A DNA stretch of 64,000 bases from positions 212,590 through 276,589 of the forward strand of contig NZ_KQ948860.1 of the NCBI RefSeq assembly GCF_001514215.1, given 5' to 3'. Positions within the stretch are counted from its first letter, which is position 1; every line of letters starts with the position of its first letter. A program made the position numbers and the translations under genes. This document shows, one piece after another, positions 25,354 to 34,415 of the stretch. The DNA is from Streptomyces bungoensis. Lineage in GTDB: Bacteria > Actinomycetota > Actinomycetes > Streptomycetales > Streptomycetaceae. The notes beneath the pieces were generated by a model. It was given only the letters and a program-made list of their open reading frames with translations, was not told the origin of the DNA and did not search any database.

Positions 25354-27024
25354 ATGCCTGAGTTCGCGTACACCGATCTGCTCCCCCAGGGAGAGGACAC
25401 CACCCCGTACCGCCTGGTGACGTCGGAGGGCGTCTCCACGGTCGAGGGCCCGGACGGGCGGACGTTCCTCAAGGTGGAGCCGGAGGCACTGCGCAAGCTG
25501 GCCGCCGAGGCCGTCCACGACATCCAGCACTACCTGCGCCCGGCCCACCTCGCCCAGCTGCGCCGCATCATCGACGACCCCGAGGCGTCCGCCAACGACA
25601 AGTTCGTCGCGCTGGACCTGCTGAAGAACGCGAACATCGCGGCGGCGGGCGTGCTGCCGATGTGCCAGGACACGGGCACGGCGATCGTGATGGGCAAGCG
25701 CGGCCAGAACGTGCTCACCGCAGGCGAGGACGAGAAGCACCTCTCCCACGGCATCTACGACGCCTACACCAAGCTCAACCTGCGTTACTCGCAGATGGCT
25801 CCGCTCACCATGTGGGAGGAGAAGAACACCGGCTCCAACCTGCCGGCCCAGATCGAGCTCTACGCCACCGACGGCGGCGCCTACAAGTTCCTGTTCATGG
25901 CGAAGGGCGGCGGCAGCGCCAACAAGTCCTTCCTCTACCAGGAGACGAAGGCCGTCCTGAACGAGGCCTCCATGATGAAGTTCCTGGAGGAGAAGATCCG
26001 TTCGCTCGGCACGGCCGCCTGCCCGCCGTACCACCTGGCGATCGTCGTCGGCGGCACCAGCGCGGAGTACGCGCTGAAGACCGCGAAGTACGCCTCGGCC
26101 CACTACCTGGACAACCTGCCGGCCGAGGGTTCGCCGCTCGGCCACGGCTTCCGGGACGAGGAGCTGGAGGAGAAGGTCTTCGAGCTGACCCAGAAGATCG
26201 GCATCGGCGCGCAGTTCGGCGGCAAGTACTTCTGCCACGACGTCCGCGTGGTCCGCCTGCCCCGGCACGGCGCCTCCTGCCCGGTCGCCATCGCCGTCTC
26301 CTGCTCGGCCGACCGCCAGGCGGTCGCCAAGATCACCGCCGAGGGCGTCTTCCTGGAGCAGCTGGAGACCGACCCGGCGCGCTTCCTGCCGGAGACGACG
26401 GACGAGCACCTCGAGACCGACGGCGACGTCGTCCGGATCGACCTCAGCCAGCCGATGGACACCGTCCTCGCCGAGCTGACCAAGTACCCGGTCAAGACCC
26501 GCCTGTCCCTGTCCGGCCCGCTGGTCGTGGCCCGCGACATCGCGCACGCCAAGATCAAGGAGCGGCTGGACGCGGGCGAGGAGATGCCGCAGTACCTGAA
26601 GGACCACCCGGTCTACTACGCCGGCCCGGCCAAGACCCCCGAGGGCTACGCCTCCGGCTCCTTCGGCCCGACGACGGCCGGCCGCATGGACTCCTACGTG
26701 GAGCAGTTCCAGGCGGCGGGCGGCTCCAAGGTGATGCTGGCCAAGGGCAACCGCTCCAAGCAGGTCACCGACGCGTGCAACGCCCACGGCGGCTTCTACC
26801 TCGGCTCCATCGGCGGCCCCGCGGCCCGCCTCGCCCAGGACTGCATCAAGAAGGTCGAGGTCCTGGAGTACGAGGAGCTCGGCATGGAGGCGGTCTGGAA
26901 GATCGAGGTCGAGGACTTCCCGGCGTTCATCGTCGTGGACGACAAGGGCAACGACTTCTTCCAGGACCCGGCGCCCCAGCCGACGTTCACGTCCATTCCG
27001 GTGCGGGGACCCGGGCTGGCGTAG
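25354..27024 (+). CDS. fumB: Class I fumarate hydratase (iron-sulfur)
   Basis: 556 residues, full-length class I enzyme. Cys104 (LPMCQDTGTA), Cys223 (TAACPPYHLAIVVGG) and Cys317 (VAIAVSCSADRQ) align by position with the three [4Fe-4S] ligands of the enterobacterial enzymes. KGGGSANKSF and GGSKVMLAKGNRSKQVTDAC mark the two domains. It interconverts fumarate and malate; the cluster makes it sensitive to oxygen and iron supply. ATG 25354 follows GAGGAATGGGCTGAG. The upstream iron-box-like site supports iron control. The class II gene follows 90 bp later on the same strand. Confidence 0.95.
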   Translation: MPEFAYTDLLPQGEDTTPYRLVTSEGVSTVEGPDGRTFLKVEPEALRKLAAEAVHDIQHYLRPAHLAQLRRIIDDPEASANDKFVALDLLKNANIAAAGVLPMCQDTGTAIVMGKRGQNVLTAGEDEKHLSHGIYDAYTKLNLRYSQMAPLTMWEEKNTGSNLPAQIELYATDGGAYKFLFMAKGGGSANKSFLYQETKAVLNEASMMKFLEEKIRSLGTAACPPYHLAIVVGGTSAEYALKTAKYASAHYLDNLPAEGSPLGHGFRDEELEEKVFELTQKIGIGAQFGGKYFCHDVRVVRLPRHGASCPVAIAVSCSADRQAVAKITAEGVFLEQLETDPARFLPETTDEHLETDGDVVRIDLSQPMDTVLAELTKYPVKTRLSLSGPLVVARDIAHAKIKERLDAGEEMPQYLKDHPVYYAGPAKTPEGYASGSFGPTTAGRMDSYVEQFQAAGGSKVMLAKGNRSKQVTDACNAHGGFYLGSIGGPAARLAQDCIKKVEVLEYEELGMEAVWKIEVEDFPAFIVVDDKGNDFFQDPAPQPTFTSIPVRGPGLA

Positions 27025-27114
27025 TACCCGACCGCTGGGGCCGCTTCCCGGCCGGCGCGCTCACACACCGTGACGGCCGGGAACAACCCCGCCCGCTCGA
27101 TCGCTACAGCAGCC

Positions 27115-28500
27115 ATGAGCGACTACCGCATCGAGCACGACTCCATGGGCGAGGTCCGCGTCCCCGCCACCGCCAAGTGGCGGGCCCAGACCCAGCGCGC
27201 CGTAGAGAACTTCCCCGTCTCCGGGCAGCGCCTCGAACGGGCGCACATCGAGGCGCTCGCCCGGATCAAGGGGGCGGCGGCGAAGGTGAACGCCGAGCTG
27301 GGGGTCCTCGACGAGGACGTGGCCGAGGCGATCCAGGGGGCGGCGCAGGAGGTCGCCGAGGGGCGGTGGGACGAGCACTTCCCCGTCGACGTGTTCCAGA
27401 CCGGCTCGGGCACCTCGTCCAACATGAACACCAACGAGGTGATCGCGACCCTGGCCACCGAGCGGCTGGGCCGGGACGTGCACCCCAACGACCACGTCAA
27501 CGCCTCGCAGTCGTCCAACGACGTCTTCCCGTCCTCGATCCACATCGCGGCCACCGCCGCCGTCACGAACGACCTCGTCCCGGCGCTGGAGCACCTCGCC
27601 GCCTCGCTCGCCCGCAAGGCGGAGGAGTTCGCCGACGTCGTGAAGTCCGGGCGGACCCACCTGATGGACGCCACGCCCGTCACCCTCGGCCAGGAGTTCG
27701 GCGGATACGCTGCCCAGATCCGCTACGGCGTCGAGCGGCTCGAAGCCTCGCTCCCCCGTCTCGCCGAACTCCCCCTCGGCGGGACCGCCGTGGGTACCGG
27801 GATCAACACGCCGCCCGGGTTCTCCGCCGCGGTGATCAGGGAGGTCGCGCGGGTCACCGGGCTGCCGCTCACCGAGGCCCGGAACCACTTCGAGGCGCAG
27901 GGCGCACGGGACGGGCTCGTGGAGACCAGCGGGCAGCTGCGGACCATCGCGGTCGGGCTGACGAAGATCGCCAACGACCTGCGCTGGATGTCGTCCGGGC
28001 CGCGCACCGGCCTCGCCGAGATCCGGCTGCCCGACCTGCAGCCGGGCTCGTCGATCATGCCGGGCAAGGTCAACCCGGTCGTGCCCGAGGCCGTGTTGAT
28101 GGTCGCCGCGCAGGTGATCGGCAACGACGCGACCGTCGCCACCGCCGGCGCCTCCGGGAACTTCGAGCTGAACGTGATGCTCCCGGTGATCGCCAGGAAC
28201 GTGCTGGAGTCGGTCCGGCTGCTCGCCAACGTCTCGCGGCTGCTGGCCGACCGGACGGTGGACGGCATCACCGCCGACCGCGAACGGGCCCGTGAGTACG
28301 CAGAGTCCTCGCCCTCGGTGGTGACCCCGCTGAACAGGTACATCGGCTACGAGGAGGCCGCGAAGGTCGCCAAGAGGTCGCTGGCCGAGCGGAAGACCGT
28401 CCGGGAGGTCGTGCTGGAGAGCGGTTACGTGGAGCGCGGCGACCTGACCCTGGAGCAGCTCGACGAGGCGCTGGACGTGCTGCGGATGACCCGGCCGTAG
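27115..28500 (+). CDS. fumC: Class II fumarate hydratase (iron-independent)
   Basis: 461 residues from ATG 27115. The superfamily signature GSSIMPGKVNPVVPEA is present, with VKSGRTHLMDATPVTLGQEF and TGSGTSSNMNTNEVIA, the substrate loops of FumC. It performs the same reaction as the gene upstream but needs no iron. The frame extends to a GTG at 27070 without support. No ribosome site is seen before ATG 27115, so it may be translated from a leaderless or very short leader, which would allow transcription separate from fumB. Confidence 0.95.
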   Translation: MSDYRIEHDSMGEVRVPATAKWRAQTQRAVENFPVSGQRLERAHIEALARIKGAAAKVNAELGVLDEDVAEAIQGAAQEVAEGRWDEHFPVDVFQTGSGTSSNMNTNEVIATLATERLGRDVHPNDHVNASQSSNDVFPSSIHIAATAAVTNDLVPALEHLAASLARKAEEFADVVKSGRTHLMDATPVTLGQEFGGYAAQIRYGVERLEASLPRLAELPLGGTAVGTGINTPPGFSAAVIREVARVTGLPLTEARNHFEAQGARDGLVETSGQLRTIAVGLTKIANDLRWMSSGPRTGLAEIRLPDLQPGSSIMPGKVNPVVPEAVLMVAAQVIGNDATVATAGASGNFELNVMLPVIARNVLESVRLLANVSRLLADRTVDGITADRERAREYAESSPSVVTPLNRYIGYEEAAKVAKRSLAERKTVREVVLESGYVERGDLTLEQLDEALDVLRMTRP

Positions 28501-28562
28501 GACGACACGCCCCGCAGTGGTGAACCGTGACGTCCGCCGCAGCGTCGGATGGCCAGGGCACC

Positions 28563-28568
28563 TAATAT
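28563..28568 (+). promoter_or_regulatory. -10 element TAATAT of a probably leaderless transcript
   Basis: TAATAT lies seven bases before ATG 28575, so transcription would begin at or next to the start codon. No ribosome site is present. A good -35 is not visible at the usual distance. Confidence 0.5.
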
Positions 28569-28574
28569 CTGTCC

Positions 28575-29264
28575 ATGGCGGACGACGGAGCGATGAGACG
28601 AGCGGCAGAGGGTTCGGTGCGGCGCTGGGCTCCCGGGACACCGATCCTGTGGCGGTACCGGGAGAACGCCGGTGAGCGCTTCCACATCGCCCGGCCCGTC
28701 ACCGTCGTCCGGGACGACGCGGAGCTGCTGGCGGTGTGGATGGCGCCGGGCACCGAGTGCGTGAAGCCGGTGCTGGCGGACGGCACGCCCGTCCATCTGG
28801 AGCCGCTGGAGTCCCGCTACACCAAGCCGCGCGCGGTGCAGCGGGACCGGTGGTTCGGCACGGGCGTGCTGAAGCTGGCCCGCCCGGGTGAGCCCTGGTC
28901 GGTGTGGCTGTTCTGGGAGCCGGGCTGGCGGTTCAAGAACTGGTACGTCAATCTCGAGCAGCCGCTGGCCCGTTGGGCGGGCGGGGTGGACTCCGAGGAC
29001 CACTTCCTGGACATCTCCGTGCACCCGGACCGCAGCTGGCACTGGCGCGACGAGGACGAGTTCGCACAGGCCCAGCGGGACGGGCTGCTGGACGGGGCGA
29101 CCGCCGAGCGGGTGCGGGCGGCCGGGCGGGCCGCGGTGGAGGTGATCGCCGCGTGGGGCCCGCCGTTCTCGCAAGGCTGGCAGCACTGGCGCCCGGAGCC
29201 TTCCTGGGCGGTACCGTCACTCCCCGAGGACTGGGACCGTACGCCCGCGCACGTGTCCTCATGA
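28575..29264 (+). CDS. DUF402 protein
   Basis: 229 residues. The DUF402 barrel is seen in TPILWRYRENAGERFHIARP, RPGEPWSVWLFWEPGWRFKN, WYVNLEQP and DHFLDISVHPDRSWHWRDED. The acidic and aromatic residues match a fold with nucleoside-diphosphate phosphatase activity in some Gram-positive members. A C-terminal helix and Trp-rich tail follow. Substrate here is unknown. ATG 28575 is seven bases after a TAATAT box, so the mRNA is probably leaderless. Confidence 0.85.
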   Translation: MADDGAMRRAAEGSVRRWAPGTPILWRYRENAGERFHIARPVTVVRDDAELLAVWMAPGTECVKPVLADGTPVHLEPLESRYTKPRAVQRDRWFGTGVLKLARPGEPWSVWLFWEPGWRFKNWYVNLEQPLARWAGGVDSEDHFLDISVHPDRSWHWRDEDEFAQAQRDGLLDGATAERVRAAGRAAVEVIAAWGPPFSQGWQHWRPEPSWAVPSLPEDWDRTPAHVSS

Positions 29265-29380
29265 GACCCTTGATGCGCCCCCGGGCAAGAAACGTAGGAT
29301 CGTCCTCCGCAAGGGCGCGAAGGAGCAACTCCCGGAGCATGTGCCGGGCCTGACCATACGTCACCGAGGGGCGGCAGGAC

Positions 29381-29563
29381 GTGAGCGAGGGGTACGAGGG
29401 AAGGACCACCGCGGGCCCGGCCGGGTGCGCGGGCGGCACAGGAACAGCCTCTGACCACGCGGGAATTCCGTTCCTGGGGCACGTATTCCGGGTATCGGCA
29501 TTTCGGCGGGACCACCTGCGTGCCCGGCACGCAGCCCCGGACGGACGGATGCGACACGCGTGA
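29381..29563 (+). CDS. Possible 60-residue leader-type protein overlapping the next start
   Basis: GTG 29381 has GGCAGGAC just upstream, and its TGA overlaps the GTG of the following phosphatase gene in a GTGA arrangement typical of coupled genes. The product (MSEGYEGRTTAGPAGCAGGT...) has no recognised domain and is compositionally plain. The overlap is what supports it; it may simply be leader RNA. Confidence 0.3.
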   Translation: MSEGYEGRTTAGPAGCAGGTGTASDHAGIPFLGHVFRVSAFRRDHLRARHAAPDGRMRHA

Positions 29564-31707
29564 CGGAGCAGCCCACCTCCTACGAACGCCCCCAGCCGGG
29601 CGTCGACCCCGCGGAGGCCCGCGGGGCGCTCCTGCGTACCCCGAAGCCGCTCGGGAACTCCGCCTTACCGGCGCAGGCCCGCGCCGACGGAGCACCCGCC
29701 GGCCCGGGACCGGCCGTGCCGTACGGCACCGCGAACCCCCGGCGCAGCCAGGGGACCAAGGGGAAGGAGCCCTCAGTCAACGGCCCCGAGCACTCCCAGC
29801 CGGCCACCGCCGAGTCGGTGGGCGCACCTCCCGCGCGAGCGGATTCCAGCGTGGGTGAGCACCGCCCGCGTCCCGCGCCGGAGGCGATTCCGCCACAGCC
29901 GGGCACCGAGCAGGAGCGGACGCCCGGCGGCCCGGAACGCCGTACCGGGCGGGGACTGCCGCCGGGGCGGCCGATGCCGATGCGGCGTGACGGGGACCGG
30001 CTCAGGTTCGTGGGCGCGGCGACCCGGCGGATCGCGCGCGGCATAGACCTGGACGAGATCGTGATGGGGCTGTGCCGGGCCACCGTGCCCACGTTCTCGG
30101 ACGCGATCCTGGTGTACCTGCGCGACCCGCTGCCGGTCGGCGACGAGCGGCCCACCGGCCCGGTGGTGCTGCGGCTGCGCCGTACCGACCGGATACCGGA
30201 CGAGCGGGACACCGAGAGCGGTCTGCTGCTCCCGCCCTACCCGGAGCCGGAGCCGGAGGCGTCGGCGCTGGGCGAGCTGTCCTCGCTGACGACCGAGCTG
30301 TGCGAGGTGCGCCCGGGCGGCGCGCTGAACGAGGTGCTGCGCGGGGTGCGGCCGGTGTTCGCGGACGCGCCGGCCGCCCGGGCCGCGCTGCCCGAGCTGC
30401 TCGGCGAGAGCGGCGAGTCGGTCGTACCGGACGGGCGGCACGCGATCCTCGCGCCGCTGCGCGGCCGGCGCCGGGTGATCGGCGCGGCGCTGTTCCTGCG
30501 CCGCCCGGAGCGGCCGGCGTTCGAGGCGGACGACCTGCTGGTGGCCGCCCAGCTCGCCACGCACAGCGCGCTCGGGATCGACAAGGCGGTGCTGTACGGC
30601 CGGGAGGCCTACATCGCCGACGAGCTGCAGCGCACGATGCTGCCCGAGACCCTGCCCCGCCCGACGGGCGTGCGGCTGGCCTCGCGCTACCTGCCGGCCG
30701 CGGAGACCGCGCGGGTGGGCGGCGACTGGTACGACGCGATCCCGCTGCCCGGCAGCCGGGTGGCGCTGGTCGTCGGTGACGTGATGGGCCACTCCATGAC
30801 CTCGGCGGCGATCATGGGCCAGCTGCGCACCACCGCGCAGACCCTGGCCGGGCTCGACCTGCCCCCGCAGGAGGTGCTGCACCACCTGGACGAGCAGGCG
30901 CAGCGGCTGGGCACCGACCGCATGGCGACCTGCCTGTACGCCGTGTACGACCCGGTCACGCACCGCATCACGATCGCCAACGCCGGTCATCCGCCGCCCG
31001 TGCTGCTGCATCTCGGCGGCCACGCGGAGGTCCTGCGGGTGCCGCCGGGCGCGCCGATCGGCGTGGGCGGGGTGGACTTCGAGGCGGTGGAGCTGGACGC
31101 ACCGGCCGGCGCGACGCTGCTGCTGTACACCGACGGTCTGGTGGAGTCCCGGCTGCGGGACGTGTGGACCGGCATAGAGCAGCTGCGCGAGAAGCTGGCC
31201 GCGACCGCGCAGCTGACCGGTCCCGACCATCCGCCACCCCTCGAGGCGCTGTGCGACGAGGTGCTGGACATGCTCGGCCCGGGCGACCGGGACGACGACA
31301 TCGCGCTGCTCGCGGCCCGGTTCGACGGGATCGCGCCGAGCGACGTGGCGTACTGGACCCTGGAGCCGGAGCACTCCGCCCCGCGCGAGGCGCGCCGGCT
31401 GGCCCGGCGCGCCCTGTCCCGGTGGGACCTGGAGGAGCTGTCGGACTCGGTGGAGCTGCTGGTCAGCGAGGTCGTGACGAACGCCGTGCGGTACGCCACG
31501 CGGCCGGTCACCCTGCGGCTGCTGCGCACGGACGTGCTGCGCTGCGAGGTCGGCGACGACGTCCCCCAGCTGCCCCGGCTGCGCCAGGCCCGGGCGACGG
31601 ACGAGGGCGGCCGCGGGCTGTACCTGGTCAACCGGCTGGCCCGGCGCTGGGGCGCGACCCGGCTGAGCACCGGCAAGGTGGTCTGGTTCGAGCTGAACCG
31701 GGGCTGA
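29560..31707 (+). CDS. GAF-SpoIIE phosphatase-HATPase regulator with TTA codon
   Basis: 715 residues. The first 135 are low-complexity Pro/Ala/Gly. A GAF-like domain follows (about residues 140-345), then a SpoIIE phosphatase (GGDWYDAIPLPGSRVALVVG, DVMGHSMTSAAIMG, NAGHPPPVLL, DDDIALLAARFDG) and a C-terminal HATPase (LVSEVVTNAVRYATRPV, DEGGRGLYLVNRLARRWG). It is built like the phosphatase at 6.2-8.9 kb but without PAS domains. Leu36 is encoded by TTA (29665-29667), so translation probably depends on the bldA tRNA. GTG 29560. A strong hairpin follows the stop. Likely role: sigma-factor partner switching during development or stress. Confidence 0.85.
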   Translation: MTEQPTSYERPQPGVDPAEARGALLRTPKPLGNSALPAQARADGAPAGPGPAVPYGTANPRRSQGTKGKEPSVNGPEHSQPATAESVGAPPARADSSVGEHRPRPAPEAIPPQPGTEQERTPGGPERRTGRGLPPGRPMPMRRDGDRLRFVGAATRRIARGIDLDEIVMGLCRATVPTFSDAILVYLRDPLPVGDERPTGPVVLRLRRTDRIPDERDTESGLLLPPYPEPEPEASALGELSSLTTELCEVRPGGALNEVLRGVRPVFADAPAARAALPELLGESGESVVPDGRHAILAPLRGRRRVIGAALFLRRPERPAFEADDLLVAAQLATHSALGIDKAVLYGREAYIADELQRTMLPETLPRPTGVRLASRYLPAAETARVGGDWYDAIPLPGSRVALVVGDVMGHSMTSAAIMGQLRTTAQTLAGLDLPPQEVLHHLDEQAQRLGTDRMATCLYAVYDPVTHRITIANAGHPPPVLLHLGGHAEVLRVPPGAPIGVGGVDFEAVELDAPAGATLLLYTDGLVESRLRDVWTGIEQLREKLAATAQLTGPDHPPPLEALCDEVLDMLGPGDRDDDIALLAARFDGIAPSDVAYWTLEPEHSAPREARRLARRALSRWDLEELSDSVELLVSEVVTNAVRYATRPVTLRLLRTDVLRCEVGDDVPQLPRLRQARATDEGGRGLYLVNRLARRWGATRLSTGKVVWFELNRG

Positions 31708-31726
31708 ACGCCCGGCACGTCGGCAT

Positions 31727-31762
31727 GAGGAAGGGCGCCCGGTCCACCGGGCGCCCTTCCTC
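31727..31762. terminator. Perfect 16-bp stem terminator, bidirectional
   Basis: GAGGAAGGGCGCCCGG (31727-31742), loop TCCA, then the exact reverse complement (31747-31762). It lies between the phosphatase stop (31707) and the stop of the penicillin-binding protein gene (31786). Confidence 0.85.
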
Positions 31763-31785
31763 GTGCGCTGCTCCTGCCCGGGCTG

Positions 31786-34179
31786 CTACCCGGCCGCCGG
31801 GTCGAGCGGGTTCTGCGGGGAGACGTCCCCGGTCGGCGGCTCCGAACTCGGGGTCTGCGACGGCGTCTGGCTGGACGGCGACTGGCTCGGCGTCCGGCTC
31901 GGCGTCTGACTGGGTGTCCGGCTCGGCGACTGGGAGGCCGACGGGGAGCTGGAGGACGGCGTGCTGGACGGCGTCTCGGACGTACTCTGGCTGGGGCTCG
32001 GCGTGTCCGACGGCTGGACGGCCGCGCCCTGGGTGGTCTCCAGGTCGAACTTGGCCTTGTGCGTGACCCCGAAGGTGTAGGCCGCCCAGATCTGCGCCGG
32101 GTAGCCACCGCCGTTGATGCGGCCGGGCGGCGGGAGCAGACCGGTCGCGCCCTGGAGGGACACGTGGGCGTTGGGGGGCTTGGGGTCCTCACCGAACAGG
32201 CCCACCGAGGTGACCAGGTCGGGTGTGTAGCCGGTGAACCAGGCGGACCGGTTCTTGTCGGAGGTACCGGTCTTGCCCGCCACCTGCTGGCCGGCGCGCA
32301 GCGGGTTGCCGGCCACGGACACCTTGGCCGTACCGTCGTCGACCACGCCGGTCAGCACGGAGGTGACGGTGTCGGCAGCTTCCCTGCTGATGACCGGGTC
32401 GCCGATCGGGTCGTCCATCTGCACCTGGCGCGTCTTGTTCTCGGCGCGCGCGACGATCGTCGGGGTGACCTTCTTGCCGTGGTTGTCGAGGGTGGCGTAG
32501 ATGCCGGCCATCTCCAGCGGGCTGGCGCCCATGGAGCCCAGCGTCTGCGCCGGCACCGCCTGCATGCCCTTGGTGTCCATGCCGAGCTTGCCGGCCACGG
32601 ACATCACCTTGTCCATGCCGACGTCGATGCCCATCTGCGCGAAGACGGAGTTGACGGACGCGTTCATCGCCCGCTGGACGGTGATGGGCCCGTAGTCGAC
32701 GTCGTCCTCGTTGGGCGGGGCGAAGCCGACCTTGTTGCCGTGGTCGACGACCGGGCGGCGGCTGGTGCCGTCGTAGATGGTGTTCGCGCTGATCGGCTTG
32801 CCGTCCTGGGTCGTGGCGCCCTGCTCCAGGGCGGCGGCCAGGATGACCGGCTTGAAGGTCGAGGCCGGCTGGTAGTCGTTCCGGGTGGCGTTGGAGTAGT
32901 AGTGCTTGAAGTAGTCCTGGCCGCCGTACAGCGCGACGATCTTCCCCGTCTTCGGGTCGACCGAGACCGCGCCGGCCTGGACGTTCCCGTCGACCTTCCG
33001 CTTCTTCGGGTTCAGCTTGCTGGTCAGCTGGTCCTTGACGGCGTTCTCCAGGGCGGCCTGCTTCTTCTTGTCGATGTTCAGGGTGATGGTCCAGCCCCGG
33101 CCCACGACCTCGGCCTCCGCCTGGGACGCGGAGATGCCCTCGTCCTTCATCAGCTTCTGTTCCAGCTGCTTGTTGGCGAGCTCGATCAGGTAGCCCTTCT
33201 GGCCCTCGAGGCCGGGAGCCCCCTTGGGCTCCTTGGGCACCGGGAACGTCATGCTCTGGCGGTCGCCGGCGTCGAGCCAGTGCTGCTTGACCATGTTGTC
33301 CAGCACGTAGTTCCAGCGCGCCTTCGCCAGCTTCTTGCCGGTCGGGCTCGCCACGGCCCAGTCGTACTGGCTCGGCGCCTGGAGGAGGGCGGCGAGGTAC
33401 GCGCCCTGCTGGACGCTCAGCCTGGAGGCGTCGACGTGGTAGTAGGCCTGCGCGGCGGCCTGGATGCCGTAGGCGCCGCGGCCGTAGTAGCTGGTGTTGA
33501 TGTAGCCGGCCAGGATCTGGTCCTTGGTCAGCTTCTGGTCCACCTTCAGCGAGATGACCAGTTCCTTCAGTTTGCGTGTGACGGTCTGGTTCTGCGTGAG
33601 GTAGTAGTTCTTGACGTACTGCTGGGTGATCGTGGAACCGCCCTGCGCACCCTTGCCCGACAGCGTGTTGAGCAGTCCGCGGGCGGTGCCCCTCAGGTCG
33701 ACGCCGGAGTCGTGGTAGAAGGTCTTGTTCTCCGCCGCGACGAAGGTGTGCTGGACGTCCTTGGGGACCTTGGCGAGGGACACGCTCTCCCGGTTGACCT
33801 TGCCGGAGCGGGCGAGGACGTCGCCGTTGGCGTACTCGTAGACGTTGCTCTCCTGCTTCGCCGCCACGTTGCCCGCGGCGGGGATCGGCACCATCAGGTA
33901 CAGCACGACGAAGCCGCCGATGCCCAGCAGGCAGAGGCCGAAGAAGGTGCCGAGGATCTTCTTCCAGGTGAACAGCCGGCGTATTCGGCCCTTGGCGGGC
34001 TTGCCGCCGGGCGCGGACCGGCCGCGGGCGGCGGCCCGGCCGCCGGGCGCGGGGCTGGCGGGCGCGGTCGGGGTGGCGGTCGCCGTGGAGGCGCCGGCCG
34101 TGGACGGCGAGCGGCGGCTCTTGGGCGCCGCGCGGCGCCCACCACGCTGTCGCGCTCGTCTCTCTTCCGCTCGTCCCAT
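31786..34179 (-). CDS. Class A penicillin-binding protein (bifunctional transglycosylase/transpeptidase)
   Basis: About 797 residues from ATG 34179 (GTG 34191 also possible). A basic, Ala/Pro/Thr-rich cytoplasmic tail precedes one membrane helix at about residues 75-97. The GT51 transglycosylase shows AENKTFYHDSG with catalytic Glu, GGSTITQQ and RKLKELVISL. The transpeptidase has STFK (Ser about 440), SVN (about 508) and KTGTSDKNRSAWFTGYTPD (about 636). The last 60 residues are an unusual Ser/Thr/Pro/Gln repeat tail. It polymerises and crosslinks peptidoglycan outside the membrane. The motif AENKTF has Asn where the family usually has Asp. Confidence 0.95.
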   Translation of the reverse strand: MGRAEERRARQRGGRRAAPKSRRSPSTAGASTATATPTAPASPAPGGRAAARGRSAPGGKPAKGRIRRLFTWKKILGTFFGLCLLGIGGFVVLYLMVPIPAAGNVAAKQESNVYEYANGDVLARSGKVNRESVSLAKVPKDVQHTFVAAENKTFYHDSGVDLRGTARGLLNTLSGKGAQGGSTITQQYVKNYYLTQNQTVTRKLKELVISLKVDQKLTKDQILAGYINTSYYGRGAYGIQAAAQAYYHVDASRLSVQQGAYLAALLQAPSQYDWAVASPTGKKLAKARWNYVLDNMVKQHWLDAGDRQSMTFPVPKEPKGAPGLEGQKGYLIELANKQLEQKLMKDEGISASQAEAEVVGRGWTITLNIDKKKQAALENAVKDQLTSKLNPKKRKVDGNVQAGAVSVDPKTGKIVALYGGQDYFKHYYSNATRNDYQPASTFKPVILAAALEQGATTQDGKPISANTIYDGTSRRPVVDHGNKVGFAPPNEDDVDYGPITVQRAMNASVNSVFAQMGIDVGMDKVMSVAGKLGMDTKGMQAVPAQTLGSMGASPLEMAGIYATLDNHGKKVTPTIVARAENKTRQVQMDDPIGDPVISREAADTVTSVLTGVVDDGTAKVSVAGNPLRAGQQVAGKTGTSDKNRSAWFTGYTPDLVTSVGLFGEDPKPPNAHVSLQGATGLLPPPGRINGGGYPAQIWAAYTFGVTHKAKFDLETTQGAAVQPSDTPSPSQSTSETPSSTPSSSSPSASQSPSRTPSQTPSRTPSQSPSSQTPSQTPSSEPPTGDVSPQNPLDPAAG

Positions 34180-34328
34180 GAGTCCCTGCACTCCGCTTCC
34201 GTATCGGGGTCAGCTCCGAAAACTAACACCCGTCCATATGACAAAGGACGTCCGATCCGTTCCTTTACGGACGTGACAATCAGCACCCGCCCCAAGGGAA
34301 CCGACGGTTCTCACCGGTGAAGGGTTGC

Positions 34329-34358
34329 TTGACAAGGAAAAGTGATATCACTTAGCTA
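34329..34358 (+). promoter_or_regulatory. Promoter with palindromic operator in the spacer
   Basis: TTGACA (34329-34334), 17 bases, then TTAGCT (34352-34357). The perfect palindrome AAGTGATATCACTT (34340-34353) fills the spacer. A dimer bound there would block RNA polymerase. It drives the band-7 gene, 58 bp ahead, and its coupled ribbon-helix-helix gene, whose product is the obvious candidate binder. Confidence 0.7.
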
Positions 34359-34415
34359 GAAGCACGCTAGACGCTCGACCGAGTACGAGCGTCCCGAGAA
34401 CGGGGGGTTCCACTC

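Noticed and set aside
29470..29495. Sigma-B-type promoter before the 715-residue phosphatase (GGGTAT at 29490)
   Set aside because: The -35 does not fit GNNT at 14-16 bases, so the match is too weak to list.
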